Shown piece by piece: positions 61,872 through 64,000 of a stretch of DNA of 64,000 bases. The DNA comes from Leucothrix arctica (GTDB lineage Bacteria > Pseudomonadota > Gammaproteobacteria > Thiotrichales > Thiotrichaceae): the NCBI RefSeq assembly GCF_003172895.1, contig NZ_QGKL01000043.1, forward strand, positions 1-64,000, in the 5' to 3' direction. A program made the position numbers and the translations under genes. The notes beneath the pieces are model-generated. The model was not told the origin of the DNA. It was given only the letters and a program-made list of their open reading frames with translations, and searched no databases. Every line of letters starts with the position of its first letter. The first letter of the stretch is position 1.

Positions 61872-62227
61872 ATGAAAACATTAACGTCATTAGTAGCAGC
61901 ATCAGTTCTTTTAATCGGCGCATCAGCAGCTCAAGCATATGACTTTGAGCAAAACGAAAAAGACACGGTCATGACAGAAACAGCGGCTAGCCGTTCTGAA
62001 GCTTACCAGTTGGGTCTGAACAAATTGACACAACTCCAGTCTGCATCACCTCGTCAGCTGTTCAATGAATTAGATATTTTCTCGCTAGATGCTGATGAAA
62101 ATACGACCCGTCTTAAGGATGGTGCTTACATTACGGTTCAAGAGCGCGCAGCAGCAATGGCCAGACTGGCTATGTTGGCTTAGTCAATGTTGACGTCACT
62201 TACTTAGAAGACAGAGACAACGACTAA
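61872..62227 (+). pseudogene. DUF3316-like secreted protein, copy 4, frameshifted
   Basis: The frame starts like its neighbours (MKTLTSLVAASVLLIGASAAQAYDFEQ) and keeps SRSEAYQLGLNKLTQLQSASPRQLFNELDIFSLDA, but at about 62155 one base is missing in a GCAGCAGCAATGG run. The annotated frame would end at 62183 with a foreign AAAMARLAMLA tail. In the shifted frame the normal ending (SSNGQTGYVGLVNVDVTYLEDRDND) runs to TAA at 62227. This is a single slip in a short repeat, so a recent mutation or a read error. Confidence 0.8.
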
Positions 62228-62282
62228 TTATTGTCTCTCAGTAGTACCGCAGTTAATTTCATGCTGCACTCCTCCCTTTTTA

Positions 62283-62308
62283 GACCGGCTTTTTGTCGGT
62301 CTTTTTTT
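62283..62308 (+). terminator. Terminator after DUF3316 copy 4
   Basis: GACCGGC pairs with GTCGGTC (one G-T pair) over a T loop, followed by seven T. The sequence around it is nearly identical to that after copy 5. Confidence 0.88.
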
Positions 62309-62350
62309 GTCTGTACATAACGTCTTTTATTTAATAACAAAATAAGTCTT

Positions 62351-62372
62351 TAAATGGCAGTAATGTCATTTT
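62351..62372 (+). promoter_or_regulatory. CusR/CopR-like box before DUF3316 copy 5
   Basis: TAAATGGCA, five bases, TGTCATTTT; CATAAT begins at 62402, 29 bases after the box. Confidence 0.8.
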
Positions 62373-62446
62373 TCTGAAAGGTTTTTGTCAGCAAGCGATG
62401 ACATAATAGACCCACTTAAACGAAAACCTTCAACAGGAAACATATT

Positions 62447-62809
62447 ATGAAAACGTTAACTTCACTAGTAGCAGCATCTGTTCTTTTAATCGGCGCATCA
62501 GCAGCTCAGGCTTATGACTTTGAGCAACACAAGAAAGACACTCTAATCACTGAAACAGCGAGCAGCCGTGCAGAAGCTTACCAGTTAGGTACGAGCAAAT
62601 TGTCTCAACTACAGTCTGCTTCACCACGTCAGCTATTTAATGAGTTGGATATCTTTTCGATCGATGCAGATATTAATTCAGCGAAACTACAAAACGGATC
62701 TTATGTCACTGTTCAAGAGCGCATGGGCGCAAACGGTAAACTTGGTTTTGTCGGCCTGGTGAATGTTGATGTGAGTTTCAACGAAGATCGTGACAACGAC
62801 AACGATTAA
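62447..62809 (+). CDS. DUF3316-like secreted protein, copy 5
   Basis: A 120-residue intact copy. The signal peptide is the same as in copy 4 (ASAAQAYDFEQ), and the mature part is nearly that of copy 3 (SSRAEAYQLGTSKLSQLQSASPRQLFNELDIFSIDA; VTVQERMGANGKLGFVGLVNVDVSF). It therefore looks like a mosaic of its neighbours, as gene conversion within a tandem array would give. An AACAGGAAACAT leader precedes the ATG. It is followed by its own terminator, then the regulator genes. Confidence 0.85.
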   Translation: MKTLTSLVAASVLLIGASAAQAYDFEQHKKDTLITETASSRAEAYQLGTSKLSQLQSASPRQLFNELDIFSIDADINSAKLQNGSYVTVQERMGANGKLGFVGLVNVDVSFNEDRDNDND

Positions 62810-62863
62810 TAGCACTACTCCGCAAGACCGCAGTTAATTTCATGCTGCACTCCTCCCTTTTTA

Positions 62864-62889
62864 GACCAGCTTTTTGTCGGTCTTTTTTT
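62864..62889 (+). terminator. Terminator after DUF3316 copy 5
   Basis: GACC/GGTC-based stem with a T loop and seven T; the stretch from about 62831 to 62889 repeats that after copy 4 (about 62250-62308). Confidence 0.85.
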
Positions 62890-62931
62890 GCCTAAATATA
62901 AACTGCTTGATTTAAGTACAAGATAAGACCT

Positions 62932-62953
62932 TAGATGGCAGAAATGTCATGTT
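62932..62953 (+). promoter_or_regulatory. CusR/CopR-like box before the response regulator
   Basis: TAGATGGCA, five bases, TGTCATG, the weakest of the set in its right arm. AATAAT at 62984 lies 30 bases after it. It suggests autoregulation. The leader to the ATG at 63120 is about 125 bases. Confidence 0.65.
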
Positions 62954-63119
62954 ACTGAAAGAGTGAGGTCAGTTTTTTAATGCAATAATTACTCTATTAA
63001 AAGGAATGTTAAACGCTTCCCTGCAGACCAGAGGTTTGGTGACTAAATATCATCATGCCTCTGTTTTATTTTTTAATATAAGATAGTCTAAACACTTTGC
63101 ACCAAAGGAAATACACAGC

Positions 63120-63812
63120 ATGAAACTGTTGGTCATAGAAGATGAAGTAAAAGCGGGACAATATCTCCAGAAAGGCCTGACAGAGTCTGGGTACACTGTT
63201 GACCTTTGTTGTGATGGCGTTGATGGTTTATATCATGCAACTAGCCAACCCTATGACCTAATCATTCTAGACATCATGCTGCCCAAACTTAATGGATGGC
63301 AAGTGCTTCAAACACTTAGAAGTAGCGAAATAGCTACCCCTGTTATTATGCTTACAGCCAAAGACCAGATCGAGGATCGCGTTAAAGGTTTAGAGTCCGG
63401 TGCAAATGATTACATCGTAAAACCTTATGCCTTTGCAGAATTACTAGCCCGCATTCAAAATGCACTGCGTACTAGCAACCCTCCCCAATCAAGCGCTCAA
63501 AACTCTTCGACCATTGTAATTGCTGATCTTGAGTTAGACCTACTAAAGCGCACAGCCACTCGCCAAGGAAACTCTATCCCGTTGACGGCCAAAGAGTTTT
63601 TATTGCTTGAGTTATTTATGCGCAAAGCAGGCCAAGTACTCTCACGTACAAGTATTGCATCACTGGTATGGGACATGAACTTTGATAGCGATACAAATGT
63701 TATCGACGTAGCGGTAAAGCGACTTCGACAAAAAGTAGATAAACCTTACGAACAACCATTAATCCATACTATTCGAGGCATGGGGTATAAATTCGAAGCG
63801 GTATCTTCATGA
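63120..63812 (+). CDS. CusR/CopR-type response regulator (OmpR family)
   Basis: A 230-residue OmpR-type regulator. The receiver domain (1-120) has the acidic pair E7-D8 and the phosphorylated D51 in LIILDIMLPKLNGW, with the switch Thr in MLTAKD and Lys in DYIVKPY. The winged helix (about 135-230) ends VIDVAVKRLRQKVD...TIRGMGYKFE. The pattern, notably MKLLVIEDEVKAGQYLQKGLTESGYTVDL, is that of the heavy-metal subfamily CusR/CopR/CzcR. Its own promoter carries the box shared with six upstream promoters. It overlaps the kinase gene by four bases (ATGA). The metal or stress sensed is not shown by the sequence. Confidence 0.93.
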   Translation: MKLLVIEDEVKAGQYLQKGLTESGYTVDLCCDGVDGLYHATSQPYDLIILDIMLPKLNGWQVLQTLRSSEIATPVIMLTAKDQIEDRVKGLESGANDYIVKPYAFAELLARIQNALRTSNPPQSSAQNSSTIVIADLELDLLKRTATRQGNSIPLTAKEFLLLELFMRKAGQVLSRTSIASLVWDMNFDSDTNVIDVAVKRLRQKVDKPYEQPLIHTIRGMGYKFEAVSS

Positions 63813-64000
63813 TATTTAACCGCAAACCGTCAATGCGAAAAAATCTAATATTGATGTTTCTTGGTATAACGGTGGTACTTCAGCTAATGCTTGGGTCAAT
63901 CGCGCAGTACACCATTAAAAAACACTTTTTGGATCTTGGATCTAGTTACATCCATGAAAGCTTTACCGCTCTAAACCGCAATACCGCTATTACGCCTTAT
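63809..64000 (+). CDS. Sensor histidine kinase, N-terminal part (runs off the window)
   Basis: An open frame of 64 codons from ATG 63809, overlapping the response regulator stop and still open at the last base. It begins with a positively charged segment (MRKN) and one membrane helix (LILMFLGITVVLQLMLGSIAQYTI), then a periplasmic start with HFLDLGSSYIHESFTAL, which resembles heavy-metal sensor kinases. The catalytic HisKA and ATPase domains lie beyond the window. With the regulator it forms a two-component system. Confidence 0.8.
   Translation, partial: MIFNRKPSMRKNLILMFLGITVVLQLMLGSIAQYTIKKHFLDLGSSYIHESFTALNRNTAITPY

Noticed and set aside
60279-62953. Regular repeats considered as a CRISPR array or integron attC array
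   Set aside because: The repeats are promoter, gene and terminator units of about 550 bases with intact coding frames; there are no short uniform spacers, cas genes or integrase.

Overview
The window looks like a chromosome segment of a Gram-negative, probably marine, gammaproteobacterium. MetH, TtcA, RNase PH, RdgB, PlsC, YceH, malate synthase G, isocitrate lyase of the roughly 530-residue Pseudomonas-like type, a PilY1-type pilus protein, LigE-type periplasmic DNA ligases, a general porin and many lipoproteins point that way. The moderate A+T content and family mix would suit a Thiotrichales-like lineage, but that placement is a guess.

Layout. 1-2.7 kb: the end of metH, then an accessory stretch (split HEPN-like gene, Uma2 endonuclease, a diverged second metH 3' end, a gene with an in-frame stop). 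2.8-4.6 kb: an ECF sigma / small membrane protein / signal peptidase operon. 4.7-13.1 kb: two LigE paralogues bracket a DUF4112 protein, a haem-binding GGDEF-EAL sensor and a solitary PilY1. 13.4-24 kb: a defence island with a type I restriction-modification operon that also carries a degenerate methylase-TRD fusion and a DUF4258 protein, and a divergent XRE-ImmA/PIN pair. 24-26.1 kb: rph-rdgB-plsC. 26.2-31.8 kb: the glyoxylate shunt (aceA, glcB) and a divergent RamB/PrpR-like regulator. 32.9-36.7 kb: tandem membrane GGDEF-EAL proteins. 37-43.3 kb: a lipoprotein, a large sigma factor with a DGPF partner, a hydrolase with a divergent WYL regulator, RhuM and a zinc-ribbon membrane protein. 43.6-45.8 kb: an M48-TerB gene broken by a stop, then ttcA. 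45.8-52.8 kb: an accessory block (LysR, Tct transporter, GST, a second ttcA 3' end, a HEPN-like/TIR pair). 53.1-58.6 kb: pip-dtd, a Zur-type zinc operon and yceH. 58.6-64 kb: a porin, five tandem DUF3316-like secreted proteins and a CusR-type two-component system.

Three themes stand out. First, accessory cassettes lie next to displaced, diverged copies of the 3' ends of conserved genes (metH at 1.6 kb; ttcA at 38.3 and 50.7 kb), which suggests repeated import anchored by homology. Second, a 22-bp element resembling the CusR/CopR box occurs seven times, always 29-30 bp upstream of a likely -10 element, before the porin, each DUF3316-like gene and the response regulator. This outlines a small regulon completely. 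Third, several genes are freshly broken (in-frame TAA in M48-TerB and in a DUF4388-like gene, a frame break in a HEPN-like gene, a one-base frameshift in one DUF3316 copy).

No rRNA, tRNA, CRISPR array or intact insertion sequence was recognised. All similarity statements come from reading motifs by eye; no database search was run.
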